From Trametopsis cervina (taxonomy: Eukaryota > Basidiomycota > Agaricomycetes > Polyporales > Irpicaceae): a DNA stretch of 64,000 nt. Below, one piece after another: positions 33,476 through 50,400 of this stretch. A program made the position numbers and the translations under genes. The stretch lies in NCBI GenBank assembly GCA_022385755.1, contig MU278358.1, forward strand, positions 449,133-513,132, in the 5' to 3' direction. Position 1 is the first letter of the stretch. The number at the start of each line of letters is the position of its first letter. The notes beneath the pieces were generated by a model that made no database searches, was not told where the DNA came from, and was given only the letters and a program-made list of their open reading frames with translations.

Positions 33476-35510
33476 ATGGCTCTGACCCAGATCCTCATCT
33501 ATACTGGCCTTCTCTCTGTTCTCTGCCTGGCAACCACAACAACAGACAATATTGTTGATTTAGATTATGCCAAGTACAGGGGAAACATTTCACGCTCCAA
33601 CACCGTTGCATATCTCGGCATTCCATATGCTGAACCGCCAGTGAGCGAACGCCGCTGGCGTGCTCCTCTGCCATTGAATACCGCACGTGTCACAGCGCAG
33701 GCAAAGGGACAAGTCGTGGATGCGACATCTTATCCGAACTTCTGCATCCAAGGCACCACTGGCAGTACGTGACAAGCTCCATTTTTTCTGCAGCTCACAA
33801 CTAAGACGTGTTTATAGACGGTGACGCTGGAGGTGCTGGTACTGAAGATTGCCTCAAAGTGAACGTTTATGCACCACTTGCTGCTAGCCCAGGCGATAAA
33901 TGTTCATTATCGGCTTCCATGCGTTCTGAAACTTTATTGATTCAAGATTTCTCCCGTAGTGCCCGTGTTAGTGTATATTCACGGAGGAGGTAGGGACTAT
34001 TGTATACGTCGTCATTGTATTCTGACTTGACCAAAATACAGGCTATGTCTACGGGAACCCTGCCAACTGGCCATTTGATGACTGGATACAACAAGTACCT
34101 GAAGTTGTAGTGGTTTCTGTTTACTACAGGTTGGACGCATTTGGCTTCCTGGCCCATCCGGCATTTGGGATGCAGCCAGAACTGGGTGATTTGAACGTAG
34201 GGCTGCTTGATCAAATCGAGGCACTTCGCTGGGTACAGAATCATATTACTGCTTTCGGTGGAGACCCTTCACAAGTGACCATAAACGGGCAAAGCGCAGG
34301 GGGCTCATCCGTCGAACTACATCTTGTCGCACCCAGGACCGCAGGATTATTCAATAAAGCAATTGCTCAGAGTGTGTTCCGTGGACCGTTGCCCAGTCCT
34401 GAGGAGCAAAAGGTATGTCGATATGCCTCCTTTCTACTTGCGTACTGACGAAATCTGTAGCCTCTGTTTGACTTTTTCGCTGAAAGGGCGGGGTGTCCTT
34501 CTGCTTCCCTGGCGGCCCAGATGGCATGCTTGCGTAACGCGAGCCTCAGTGCGCTTGCACCTGCTCAGGATGCTACATTGTAGGCACTGCCTCAGTGTAA
34601 GACTCGCAGCGTCATTTAACATTAAGAATAGCTCCGGGTCCTACAGGTCATTCAACCCAGTCTTCGATGGCAAGCTTATCACAATCCGTCCAACAGCATC
34701 AGTGTTGGCGGGGAAAATGCATGATGTTGCTTTGATAGTTGGGTAAGCTCAGTGCTGACTTGATGCGGGGACTACTTCTTGACTTTTGCTTAGAGCAACG
34801 TCGAACGAGACTTTATCCAGTGGAACTAATATCACTGCTCCGTTGAAGTCATTATTTCCAGCACTTACTTCCACCGACCTGGAGCAATTCGTTCAACAGT
34901 ATCCTCTTTCTGATTTCGACTCTGTGAGCCAGCAAGTTCGCGTGGCCACGGGAGAGTCTGGCCTAAGATGTGCGGTACGTATTGTCACCCCTCTACAACA
35001 CCATGCCTTCTCACCTTTACGCCGCAGGCAGAGATTCTGGGAGATACATTCTCGAAGCGCGCAAAGACGTTCGTATACAGATACAACACACCAAATCCCA
35101 CACTTGGCAGTCCCATCGTTGAGCATGCTGCCGAAAACTGGATGATGTTCCAAGGGACGAACACCGGGTGAGACCTCTCCTTACACATGCAGGCGCAGCG
35201 CATGTACGCTAACTCCAATCATGCCAGATTCAACGGAAGTACAACTTTCTCATCAATGACACCTTCGGAGAAAGCCTTCGCCGCAGAGCTCATCGCCTAC
35301 TGGCTCTCATTTGTGCGTTCAGGCGACCCCAATACCTTCAAGTTGGCCCCTGCCCCTCGCTGGCCCTTGTATAACGATGCGACAACGGAAAGGATCGTGT
35401 TGACGGAAGGAACAGTTCGCACGAGCGGGAGCTCCGTCGAAGCTATCCCATCGAAGGAGAAGGAAAGATGTGCTTTCGTTGCCTCAAAGGCGAAGGGGCA
35501 ACAGAATTGA
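33476..35510 (+). CDS. Secreted type-B carboxylesterase/lipase, copy A
   Basis: Alpha/beta hydrolase of the carboxylesterase type-B family, probably secreted. Nine exons: 33476..33764, 33818..33901, 33960..33989, 34042..34412, 34461..34579, 34632..34742, 34794..34974, 35028..35167, 35228..35510 (535 aa). The N-terminal signal peptide is ILIYTGLLSVLCLATTT. Family blocks: VAYLGIPYAEPP, EDCLKVNVYAP, VLVYIHGGG (oxyanion hole), VVSVYYRLDAFGFLA, and the nucleophile elbow GQSAGGSS with Ser near residue 219, where GESAGG is more usual. The probable catalytic His is in PIVEHAAENW. A 30-nt microexon (33960..33989) carries the oxyanion-hole region. Copy B has the same nine-exon structure; apart from the first, all exon lengths are identical. 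Confidence 0.9.
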
Positions 35511-35703
35511 CACAGTTTTCGGCGATGGCATTCGGGACACAATGCACATGAGCAGGCCTGTGAAATGTAGCCTGCGGTGCATCTTTCTGTAGAGAGCAAT
35601 GCAACATCTGGATTACACATACAATGAGCCTAAGTATACAGTACGCGACAGCAGTGAGAGCAAAACAAACAAACAGAGAAATAAGTGCAATAATATCATC
35701 ACT

Positions 35704-38994
<3,291 letters not shown>

Positions 38995-39551
38995 GGTCGC
39001 AAATGACGAGGATGTTGAGTTCACGCAGTATTCACGCTCCTTGCAAGTCGTCGCAAAACCGAATGAGGAAGCCTAACGTAACCACGCGCGTGGCAGAGTA
39101 ACGGTCGCGATCCGTCACAGAGCGACGCCGTGACTGCAGAACATCTTCTGATAAGCGCGCGCCATAAAACATATCCGACATAGCCGCAGATACTCGTATC
39201 AAGGGTTTTGCATGCGCTCATTATGTCGTCTCCGCCCATCTCTGACCAAGAAACACAGCAGGTTGGATCAGTCAGCAGCCACAACGACTGAGCAGCAGTG
39301 CTTCAACACTGCGGCTGTTGATGGCAACATTGATAAGCGACACCCGCTGCTAATATGTTTATCCTCGGATACGAATCGCAAAGAAACTCGTCGACGCGCA
39401 CGATACCTGTGCGCATACGCCGATCGCGAAATAGCTCTCATTAGTCAGCCTCGTTCTGCTCATGCATAAAAATGCGAGTGCTGCAGCTCGAAGCTATCAA
39501 CAAACTCCCAAATCCTTCGTCTACCCAACCACTCTCAACCCATAGTACTCC
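38995..39551. promoter_or_regulatory. Divergent intergenic region MCM4 / OYE1
   Basis: 557 bp between divergent starts. The OYE-proximal part holds the TTAGTCAGC element (39441) and an A-rich TATA-like GCATAAAAAT near 39464. No gene is visible. Confidence 0.5.
39441..39449 (+). promoter_or_regulatory. Yap1/AP-1-like element upstream of OYE copy 1
   Basis: TTAGTCAGC lies 102 bp before the ATG at 39552, in the sense orientation. The same 9-mer, in the same orientation and at similar distance, precedes the other two OYE genes. It contains the TTAGTCA core known as a Yap1 response element in yeast. Confidence 0.6.
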
Positions 39552-40997
<1,446 letters not shown>

Positions 40998-41443
40998 TCA
41001 CTGACATTCTGTTCACACCACGGGCATACAGTAGACATGACCATCATATTGTTCAATAGAATAGGATAGAAGCAAATAAATGCTGCCGAATGTATCAAAT
41101 GATCCATGCAAATATATTGTAGCATCTTTGTACTCCTTGGTGGCGCAGATAACGAAGCTACGATCAATTCACACTCGACGAAATGTTGGTGGCTGCTGTA
41201 ACGATCGCGTCTCGTCACAAGGTGACGTCGAAAAGAGCATATTGATCAGGTTTCACATGTCCGGGGAGTCGGCTAGGCTGCGCCCGTTAAAGATTGTTTC
41301 ACGCGCTCTCCAATGTCTCAAACGCAGTCAGCTTGTTGGCAATTCCATATCTATGTCCCATATATTTACTGAGATGACATTTTCTACCCCACACAGTGCA
41401 CGGTTAAATGCCCAATTGTTGTCAACCATCGTGGTGTTGTATG
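40998..41443. other. Intergenic interval between convergent OYE genes
   Basis: 446 bp of 3' regions, AT-rich near 41060-41110. No gene or repeat is seen. Confidence 0.4.
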
Positions 41444-42896
<1,453 letters not shown>

Positions 42897-42998
42897 ATCC
42901 AAATACAGGCCGACTGTGGGTAAGTGTGCGTGTGTGAGTGGGAGAGAGGATGATATTCAGAGAGGTTTTGTAGAGCTAGAGGGCCCATCCAGATGTCA

Positions 42999-43005
42999 TT
43001 TTATA
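42999..43005 (-). promoter_or_regulatory. TATA box of OYE copy 2
   Basis: On the minus strand the sequence reads TATAAAA about 105 bp upstream of the ATG at 42896 and just downstream of the TTAGTCAGC element. Confidence 0.5.
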
Positions 43006-43019
43006 GATTCTACACACGA

Positions 43020-43028
43020 GCTGACTAA
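43020..43028 (-). promoter_or_regulatory. Yap1/AP-1-like element upstream of OYE copy 2
   Basis: TTAGTCAGC on the minus strand, in the sense orientation of the gene, about 124 bp before its ATG. It extends to CGTTAGTCAGC, which copy 3 shares. Confidence 0.6.
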
Positions 43029-43757
43029 CGTACCTAGTAAGAGGACTTGAATAAGATGGCGCCGGCTGAGTGTACCACCACGACCTCTGCGGGATCGACA
43101 CAATTCGCAATAGATCGCAAACTGTCAGTTCACTATTCAATCGCATAGATACTGACAAAACAGAGGTGTCATGACATACGCAGAGACTGTATCTTCAGTC
43201 ATCCGACAGATTGCCCTTGTAGTCTAGCATTAGTTCAGCGCAAGAACATCCTGCAAGACGACGGTGAGCCTTTCGCGAAGTCGGAAAAGTGTGTATTCCA
43301 CATACTGTTTAGCATGTCTTGTCTCATTGCGTAGGCTACAACACCGTCGTCAATAACGCATATGGTCACATTGCTAATGTCACTAAACACCGAGCTATCC
43401 AGCGGTGTTTGGAGGCACTAGCATTATTGCCAGCTCGGTATTGTTAGACGACTCGAGCGCGGCTGGTGTACCGTCGCGCTTACGACACGCTAGCTTCCGG
43501 ATGATCTGAAGTCTTAACTGCTGAGATATAGTAGCAAAACAAGACTGAGCTGTAATATTGCCGTCGGCGTGCAAGAGTGTCCAAGGTGAAGTAGAAGGTA
43601 CAATACAGATGCTGACGACATCACGATCAACGGTTGAGCGCTAATATTATATGAACTATGTGATCAGCATCCTAATGCATGCATGATCCAGGCAGCCCTA
43701 TGTACGTGATATGCGCTCTAGGTGCACAACGGAACTCCATGCGGCCCGTCAGCCTCG

Positions 43758-45184
43758 CTATAGTCGCGAAAGTGATGGTGTCGGCCCAAGGTCTGCAACA
43801 TTCTCAGGAGCGAACGGATAGTCAATGTATCCTTCGGGTTTTTCCGTATCATAGAACGTCTTGCGGTTATACACGACCAACGGAAGGTTCTTCTTCAGTC
43901 GTAAGGGCAGATCCGGCTGCGAAAAAGACAGAGTGAGCGTATATTTCGGAACGGACTGAGCATTCACGCACGTTAGGAATAAAGGGGCGTCCAAACCCGA
44001 TGAGGTCGCCCTTCGTCTCCGCCACTTCCAGGGCAAGATCTCGAGTGTAACCTCCTGCAGTAATCAGCGGACGAGGTGCCCAAATTTCACGGATGAAGTC
44101 GTTCGACTGCACAAGAAGATTAGCCCGGAACATTTTGTATTCCGATATAAGAAGGACATACCACTCCTGCTGGGACCTCACGCTCCTTGATACCATCCAC
44201 ACGAGGCTCAACCAAATGAATGAAAGCCAAGTTGGGTTGCCTCTCTTTGATTTTCTGGACAACGTAGGCGAATTGTGGCATGGGTTCTGCCATCCTCATA
44301 CCTGTCGACCCACACTATCATCAACTTGTGGAGTACAGGCAGATCCCGAATACACTCACCGCCGTAATTACCCCAGGGACTAAGACGGATTCCGGTTCTC
44401 TCGGGCCCAATCTTCTCGACGATAGCGTCGATGACTTCGAGAGCGAACCGCGCCCTGTTCTCGATCGAGCCACCATACTCGTCCGTCCGTTTGTTAGTCA
44501 CATCTTGGATGAACTGGTCCACCAGATACCCGTTCGCGCCGTGAATTTCAATGCCGTCAAAACCGGCCCCGTGCACCGCGTTCGCTGCGGCTTGCGCGTA
44601 CCATTTTACGTATTGCTTGACCTCTGTAATCAATTGAAATTGAGCAACTCCGGAACGAACGAGGAACATGTTGCGTCGCGTACCGTCTGTTGTCAAAGGT
44701 CGTGGCGGGAATTTTCTCTCAGGATGGGTCACGTCCGAAGCAGAAACATACGGATATGGACCTTCGTTCTCGAGTACTGAGGGTTCGGCCGCCCGACCGA
44801 GCGCCCAAAGCTGCATGTAGATGAACGATCCTTTTGCGTGCACGGCTTCTACGATCTGACGCATGCGTATTAGGAATAGATAAGCGTAAGCTTTGCAACA
44901 ACAGCACATCTACTCACTGGTTTCCATGCCTCTATCTGCTCCTGGTTCCATATACCAGGAACGAAGGTCAGTCCACCAGCCTGGGGAGCAATGAAGGTCG
45001 CCTCGCTGATCATCATTGTCCCTGGTACGCAGGCACGTTGGGTGTAGTATTCTATCGCCATTTTGCTATGAGTATGACTCTTTTGAGCACGAAAACGGGT
45101 GAGAGGTGCGAGAACGACGCGATGTTGAATCGTGACATTGCCGACTTTTGCGGGAGAGAAGAGTTTGGGTACTGCCGTGGTCAT
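43758..45184 (-). CDS. Old Yellow Enzyme-type NADPH flavin oxidoreductase, copy 3
   Basis: Exons: complement of 43758..43916, 43972..44106, 44162..44301, 44360..44623, 44684..44855, 44918..45184 (378 aa). Exons 1-5 match copies 1 and 2 base for base in length. Catalytic motif [12 protein letters not shown] is intact, as are [47 protein letters not shown] and FGRPFIPN. The last exon runs on past [11 protein letters not shown] for about eight extra residues (PTPSLSRL), so the tail differs from its paralogues. All introns are GT-AG. Confidence 0.95.
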
Positions 45185-46082
45185 AATGCCAGCACGGGCT
45201 ATCTGTGGTGAAGAGGTATGTGAAGGTTTGGGTATGGGTGCAATGAGGGAGTGTTAAGGCCGAAGGACTTGAAGGCGTGCCATTTAAACCTCCTGCATGC
45301 GGGCTGACTAACGACCGCTTGGGGCAGCTTGTATAAGACGGACAGAAGCGCTCAAAGTGCGACCGGGGAACGATAGTATCACCCTAGCGCTGCTTTCAAA
45401 GAGGGGATTTTCATCTGCAATAGTTTTTCGCACGTAAACTCGGAGACATTCTGGAGATACAAATTCCATGTGATATTTCTTGGCTACGTCGGTAAATTTC
45501 GGTAGCCTGTTCAATGTTATGATGAGCACACAAAATGCACCTGCAATTATGTATGTGACTTACCATGAGGATCCCGCATATAGCACCAGTCGACCACAAT
45601 CCAACTGTGGTTTTCCTCGGATGTCACGGGCTTCCAGCTGACTCGAGTACCGCGTCTGCTGTATTACGGGAATATTGTGGCCCAGTCCGTATGTCGATAT
45701 GGCGAGATGCTAGTTGCGCATAGAGATACGAGCGTTCTCAGTCGTTGAGGACGGTGTTGAGCTTAGTCTAACCTTTACAGGAATATTCTGCGCATTGCTA
45801 AACGTGATGCAACACGTACATTTCAAATGCGGGGCAGCGAACATAGCAGAACTCGAGAACCCGACCAACCGGACTTTGCAGGCCAACGATTCTCGATCTG
45901 CTGAGTAACAAGCTCTTGCTTGGTAAGTGGAGGACCTAGAAAATCTTCACGAGTCTCAGTGACACGGTCCTACGGCAACGAGAAAGACGTGCTTGCGTAC
46001 CACGAATTTCGGACCGACGTCCAAAATATGTTGTAAGCGCTGGGAAAGCCTTCTGTTTTGGTCGTGGGAAACCTTAAATATA
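45185..46082. other. Intergenic interval OYE copy 3 / tRNA
   Basis: The left end holds the copy 3 promoter, including TTAGTCAGC and a TTTAAA-type box near 45284. The rest, about 700 bp, has no supported gene. Confidence 0.4.
45303..45311 (-). promoter_or_regulatory. Yap1/AP-1-like element upstream of OYE copy 3
   Basis: TTAGTCAGC on the minus strand, sense to the gene, about 119 bp before the ATG at 45184. Confidence 0.6.
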
Positions 46083-46164
46083 GGGCATTTGGCACAGTTG
46101 GTAGCGCGCTCGCTTCGCATTGCGTAACTGCGTGAGGTCGAGGGTTCGAATCCCTCAATGTCCA
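46083..46164 (+). tRNA. tRNA-Ala (anticodon CGC) with a 9-nt intron
   Basis: The 82-nt gene folds as a cloverleaf. The acceptor stem GGGCATT pairs with AATGTCC (one G-U pair) with discriminator A. The D loop contains AGTTGGTA, and the T arm is GAGGG-TTCGAAT-CCCTC. The anticodon loop reads TTCGCA then a 9-nt insert placed after position 37, giving anticodon CGC (Ala, GCG codons). The anticodon stem CTCGC/GCGTG has one T-T mismatch. A run of T (46167-46171) right after the 3' end is the Pol III terminator. The CCA is not encoded, as expected. Confidence 0.88.
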
Positions 46165-46171
46165 ATTTTTC
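46165..46171 (+). terminator. RNA polymerase III terminator of tRNA-Ala
   Basis: TTTTT follows the mature 3' end by two bases. Confidence 0.7.
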
Positions 46172-46375
46172 GCATTATGGCCAAAACAAACCCTCTTGTC
46201 TTCCATATCATCCCCGTCGCTGCAGTGTCTAGCGCGCCCGCAGGTATCTATACCGTTTCGACGCCTTTGGCTGATTACGTCTTTTTACTACAGGATCTTT
46301 GTTCGCGCCCTCGTTGTTTCTCGACTGTCATGACACATCTGCAATCTCACTTCGTTGTAATAAATTTGAACCGTG

Positions 46376-46660
46376 TCATCTTGTACACGATAGAAAAAAG
46401 ACGAGCAGGCCGCATGCGACAAGTTGGGCGCATCGTAGAGTGACGAGCACGCTGATGATAGGCCAGAAGGTGAACCAGAGCAAGGGGGTGTAGACGAGAA
46501 AGGCGACGAACAGGCGAAGAAGGGACGACTGGGGTGGCGCGTGTAACACCGTTGGGTTTTCGAGCTGAGCGAGTGGAACATGCGTGGGCGGGAGGTCCTG
46601 AGAGACATGGGGTGCGTGCTCGACGTTAAAGATGGGCGTGAGCTGCTCCAAATGGTCCAT
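46376..46660 (-). CDS. Small two-helix membrane protein, uncharacterised
   Basis: Single-exon frame of 94 codons from the ATG at 46660 (MDHLEQLTPIFNVEH). The first half is hydrophilic and Pro-rich. The second half holds two strongly hydrophobic segments (LFVAFLVYTPLLWFTFWPII and VLVTLRCAQLVACGLLVFFL) separated by a short turn. I do not recognise a family. It is kept because its composition differs sharply from the surrounding non-coding sequence. It lies opposite the tRNA gene, about 210 bp away. Confidence 0.45.
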   Translation of the reverse strand: MDHLEQLTPIFNVEHAPHVSQDLPPTHVPLAQLENPTVLHAPPQSSLLRLFVAFLVYTPLLWFTFWPIISVLVTLRCAQLVACGLLVFFLSCTR

Positions 46661-47458
46661 CGTGTTCGACGTTGGGTAACCTATACTCGCTGCTCGATGC
46701 GGTATGTATTTCGACAATCGATTATTCCTAATAACTTTCGTCGTTAGCGCGCTCGAGGTGAATGCGGGATTTGAGTCAATACCTCCCCGAGGGCGCGGAC
46801 AAGGTGTGAGGAGTAAAGTTGCGATAAGCCAAAGACCTTTATAAAAAGCGAGGTGGGAAGATGATCAGCATGCAACCTTGTTCGGCGGCGGGATGTAGAT
46901 AGAAGTCACCTGGGTGTTATTTGTATACATTGCAGACTGGATGGGCAGTACAAATTTGCAAGTCAGAACATTGAATAGATATCGGTGGCCTAAACCTAGA
47001 CAAATACAGGACGCACACTGACGCATTGTGAAGAGGCGAGAAGCATGGGGACCAAAGTATACACAGTACTTCGTATCGTGACGCGCATGCCGCGGAGTGA
47101 CAATTGCTTTCTCAACGGGACCTCGGCACCAGGCAAGCTGCTCTTCTCGCGCAACATATCCACCTTTATAATATCACACGCTCAAGCAGACCGAATATAG
47201 TAAAGGATTTTAATTCGATTCCCTACTGTAGAACTAAGGATACAGTGTCAGTGTGTGTGTATGTGCGTATGCGTGCGTGTAATCTACAAATGCAATCGTC
47301 TCGTGTCATGAGTCCACGTCGAAAGAGCGTTAGGATGGTATAATGGTACGTCAAAATGAAGGAAATGAAGGAATAAAGTTATCATGTTATCATGAATCAA
47401 GGGGTGAAAGAAGGACTGTCGAATGTCGAAAGGTCGGGACGGCAGCGAGGAAAAGGGC
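46661..47458. other. Intergenic interval, 798 bp
   Basis: It holds a GT-rich microsatellite (47245-47280) and the 3' region of the ABC transporter gene. No gene is supported. Confidence 0.4.
47245..47280 (+). repeat. GT-rich microsatellite
   Basis: Imperfect GT/GTAT/GCGT run of about 36 bp. Confidence 0.6.
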
Positions 47459-50400
47459 TCAATCCATCCATTCGCCGCCGCTGGCAAGCTGGGCAAAAAC
47501 GCCGCGCTTTGCCACTAGCTGCTCGTACGTGCCTTGCTCGGCAACCTTGCCGTCACTGAGAACAATCACCCGGTCGCACATCTGCATTGCCTGCAGTTTG
47601 TGGGTGACCATGATGACTGTGCGGCCGAACCTGGCGCCCCGGATGGTGTCCAAGACGGCGGCCTGATTCGCGGGGTCGAGCGCAGATGTGCACTCGTCGA
47701 GGATCAGGATCCGAGAGGGACGAGCCAGTGCGCGAGCAATTTGGAGACGTTGTGCCTGTCCGCCAGAGATGAGGGAGGCGTTCTCGCCGACCATCGTGTC
47801 ATAGCCTTTGGGAAGGGACATGATGAAGTCGTGGACATTGGCATCACGAGCAGCTTCCTCAATCTCCTGCCTGGACAGTCTCGAATTGCCGTACGCGATG
47901 TTCTCGGCAATCGTGGCATCGAAGAGGGTGGCTTGCTGGCTGACGACGGAGATGTTCTGGCGCAAGTATTGAACATCGATGGTCTCGATGGCTTCCGAGC
48001 CGATGAGAACAGTGCCCTCGGTAGGCTGGTAGAGACGTTGAAGCAGCGAGGCGATGGTGGTCTTCCCAGATCCAGATGCGCCGACAATGGCGACGCACTC
48101 GTGTTGGCGGACATCGAACGAAGCACCTTTGAGAACGGGTACGTTGGAGCGTTCAGGGTAGGAAAAGTCGACGTCTTGGAAGGAAATTTCTCCGGAGATG
48201 AAAGGGCGACGAGTGCCTTGTGACTCGTCGGTAGAACGGTTAAGCTTGAGAAGGGTATTCAAATCGTCTGTCGCCTGGACAGCTTTGGAAATTCGTTCGG
48301 CTAGAGAAGACAATAATCAGGACATGCACGATAGAGAGTGTGTGCAGAGACTCACTAAAAGACATAAGTTGAGATCCAATGGTAACGGTGAAGACGACAA
48401 GATTAAGGACTTGTAACATGCGAAGAGTAGTGTAGGTTCCTTTGGCGATAAGTGCAGAGCCAGCATAAAAGAGAATAGCTTCGGCGATATAGATGAGGCC
48501 AGTGGCGACTCCGTGTGTTGCGCCCTCCACAAAGGCGCCCCGCACCCCTGTGGCGTGCGCCTGATCAACACACTTTTCAAACTTGTCTTGGAAAGCACGC
48601 TCGAAGCCCATGGATCGGACACCACGAATGTTAGAAATGGCCTATAATCAAGGTTAGCAACATTCAATGACGGATGATGAAGAGAACGTACATCGTAGTA
48701 TCCTTTGGCCACTTCTTCGCGAGCGCGCTTGTTGCGGTATTCGCAGTTTGCAACCAGCCGTGTCTGGAGGGTCATGACCACAACGAAGACTGGTGCAATA
48801 GCAACTCCGACGAGGGTCAACTGCCATCCTTGAACGAGCGCCCAGATGAGACCGACGCAGAGCATGGACATCACTACGAACGCCTGAGCGAGAACGGTAG
48901 CAATAAGCGTGCGCGCGTCGTCGCCGTCCTTGATGAGGATCTGCATCAAGCGCGAAGAGCTGTGCTGAGTCTTGTCGAACCACTTCTTGTCCTGGGCGAA
49001 GAGCAAGCTGATGCACTGCTTGCGGACTTTGTTGACCCAATCGATAGCGACATACTCGAGAACGAAGTACTTGAGGCCGAGGAAGATGCCGTCGCCCGCC
49101 GCCATCGCAAGAGAGATTCCACCCCACAAGTTGACAGCCGACATGTCCGATGCGCCAGTGGTGACCTCGTAGACGAGGCGAGACAGGAAGAAAGAGAAGA
49201 TGGGAGTCATAGCGCCGCTGATGATGCTAGCGAGGATGCCGAGGAGGAGGAAGGGTTTCATGGGTAGCGTTGGCCATATGTCGATGAGCAAACCGATCGT
49301 CGAAGACGATTTGGGCTTGTCATCCTCTTTGACTTCCGACTTGTCGACTGTGACCTCCGTCAATGCCGCCAAGACGGCAGGATCCCATTTAGTACGTTCA
49401 CGCTTCGTCTGCTTCTCTGATACGAGGCTGACCGTGCTGCGAGAAGGAGCAAGAATGCGCTTTGTGAGAGCCCCGTTCTCGTCGACATCGTCATCGCCGA
49501 CGACAGTGGTAGAGAAGAACGATGCAGCTGAAAGCGAGGTGCTGGTGGGCGAAGACGGTGTGAACTGCAAGCTGTATCGGGGCGGTCGGGAGTAGGCGGG
49601 TGGAGGGGAAGCCAACGATGGGATGTGGAGGTGCAACGACTGAGGACGGGGGGACGCAGGGAGTTCGCCCGAGAACTCCTCTAAGGGTACGAAACGGCTC
49701 AGGGGTGGCAGCGTAGGTTCCGGGGCAGCGAGGGTGTCGTCGCCTGTAACCTTGGTCAAGTCGGAAATGGCATCGAACATCCAGTTGCTGGTGGTCAACC
49801 GGCGGTAGACAGTCTGGCGCTTCAGAGTCTTCGAGTTGATCTCTCCAGACTCGAGCTCCTCTTCCGCCTCTTGGAGGAATGTATCGACCGGAACTTCCTT
49901 TTCGAGATCAGCGTCACTTTTCTCGGGGAAGCCGCCAGTCGCGTTTTGTTGTCGGAGCATGCGAGTGAACTCGGATCGCTTGATCTCCTCCAGGTCGGAC
50001 CGGTAGCCGTTCTCGATGCATTCGCCGCCTTTGAGCACATAAACAAAGTCCCCAGACTGAATTTGAGAAAGATCGTGGGTGATGACTACGGTGGTCATAT
50101 TCCGGCGCCATCGCTTGATGGCCTCGAAGACAAGAATACGAGATGTGGCATCAAGAGCAGATGTTGCTTCATCTAGAGAGGTAGGGATTAATACCGATAA
50201 TTCCGTAAGAAAACGTAACAGGCTTACCAAGAATGAGCACCGTCGGGTTCCTAAGCAAAGCACGGGCAATCGCAAGACGCTGCTTCTGGCCACCAGAGAG
50301 ATTCGCGCCGCCATTACCGAGCTTGGTGTCGTAGCCCTCGGGAAGGTCGCTGATAAAGTCGTGCATGAGGGCAGCGCGGCAGACCTTCTCAACCTCGGAT

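Larger units (their letters stand above)
42897..43757. other. Intergenic interval between OYE copies 2 and 3
   Basis: 861 bp holding the copy 2 promoter (right of 42896) and the copy 3 terminator region. About 43150-43680 contains no recognisable feature. Confidence 0.4.

Noticed and set aside
45970..46206. Minus-strand frame with the peptide DSNPRPHAVTQCEASALP
   Set aside because: This is the well-known false ORF created by reading a tRNA gene on the opposite strand.
47245..47280. Possible CRISPR-like or regulatory repeat
   Set aside because: It is a simple GT-rich microsatellite without spacers. No CRISPR array exists in the window, as expected for a fungus.
47534..48223. Plus-strand open frame of 229 codons
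   Set aside because: It is antisense to NBD2 of the Ste6-like gene, whose Walker and signature motifs are unambiguous on the minus strand.
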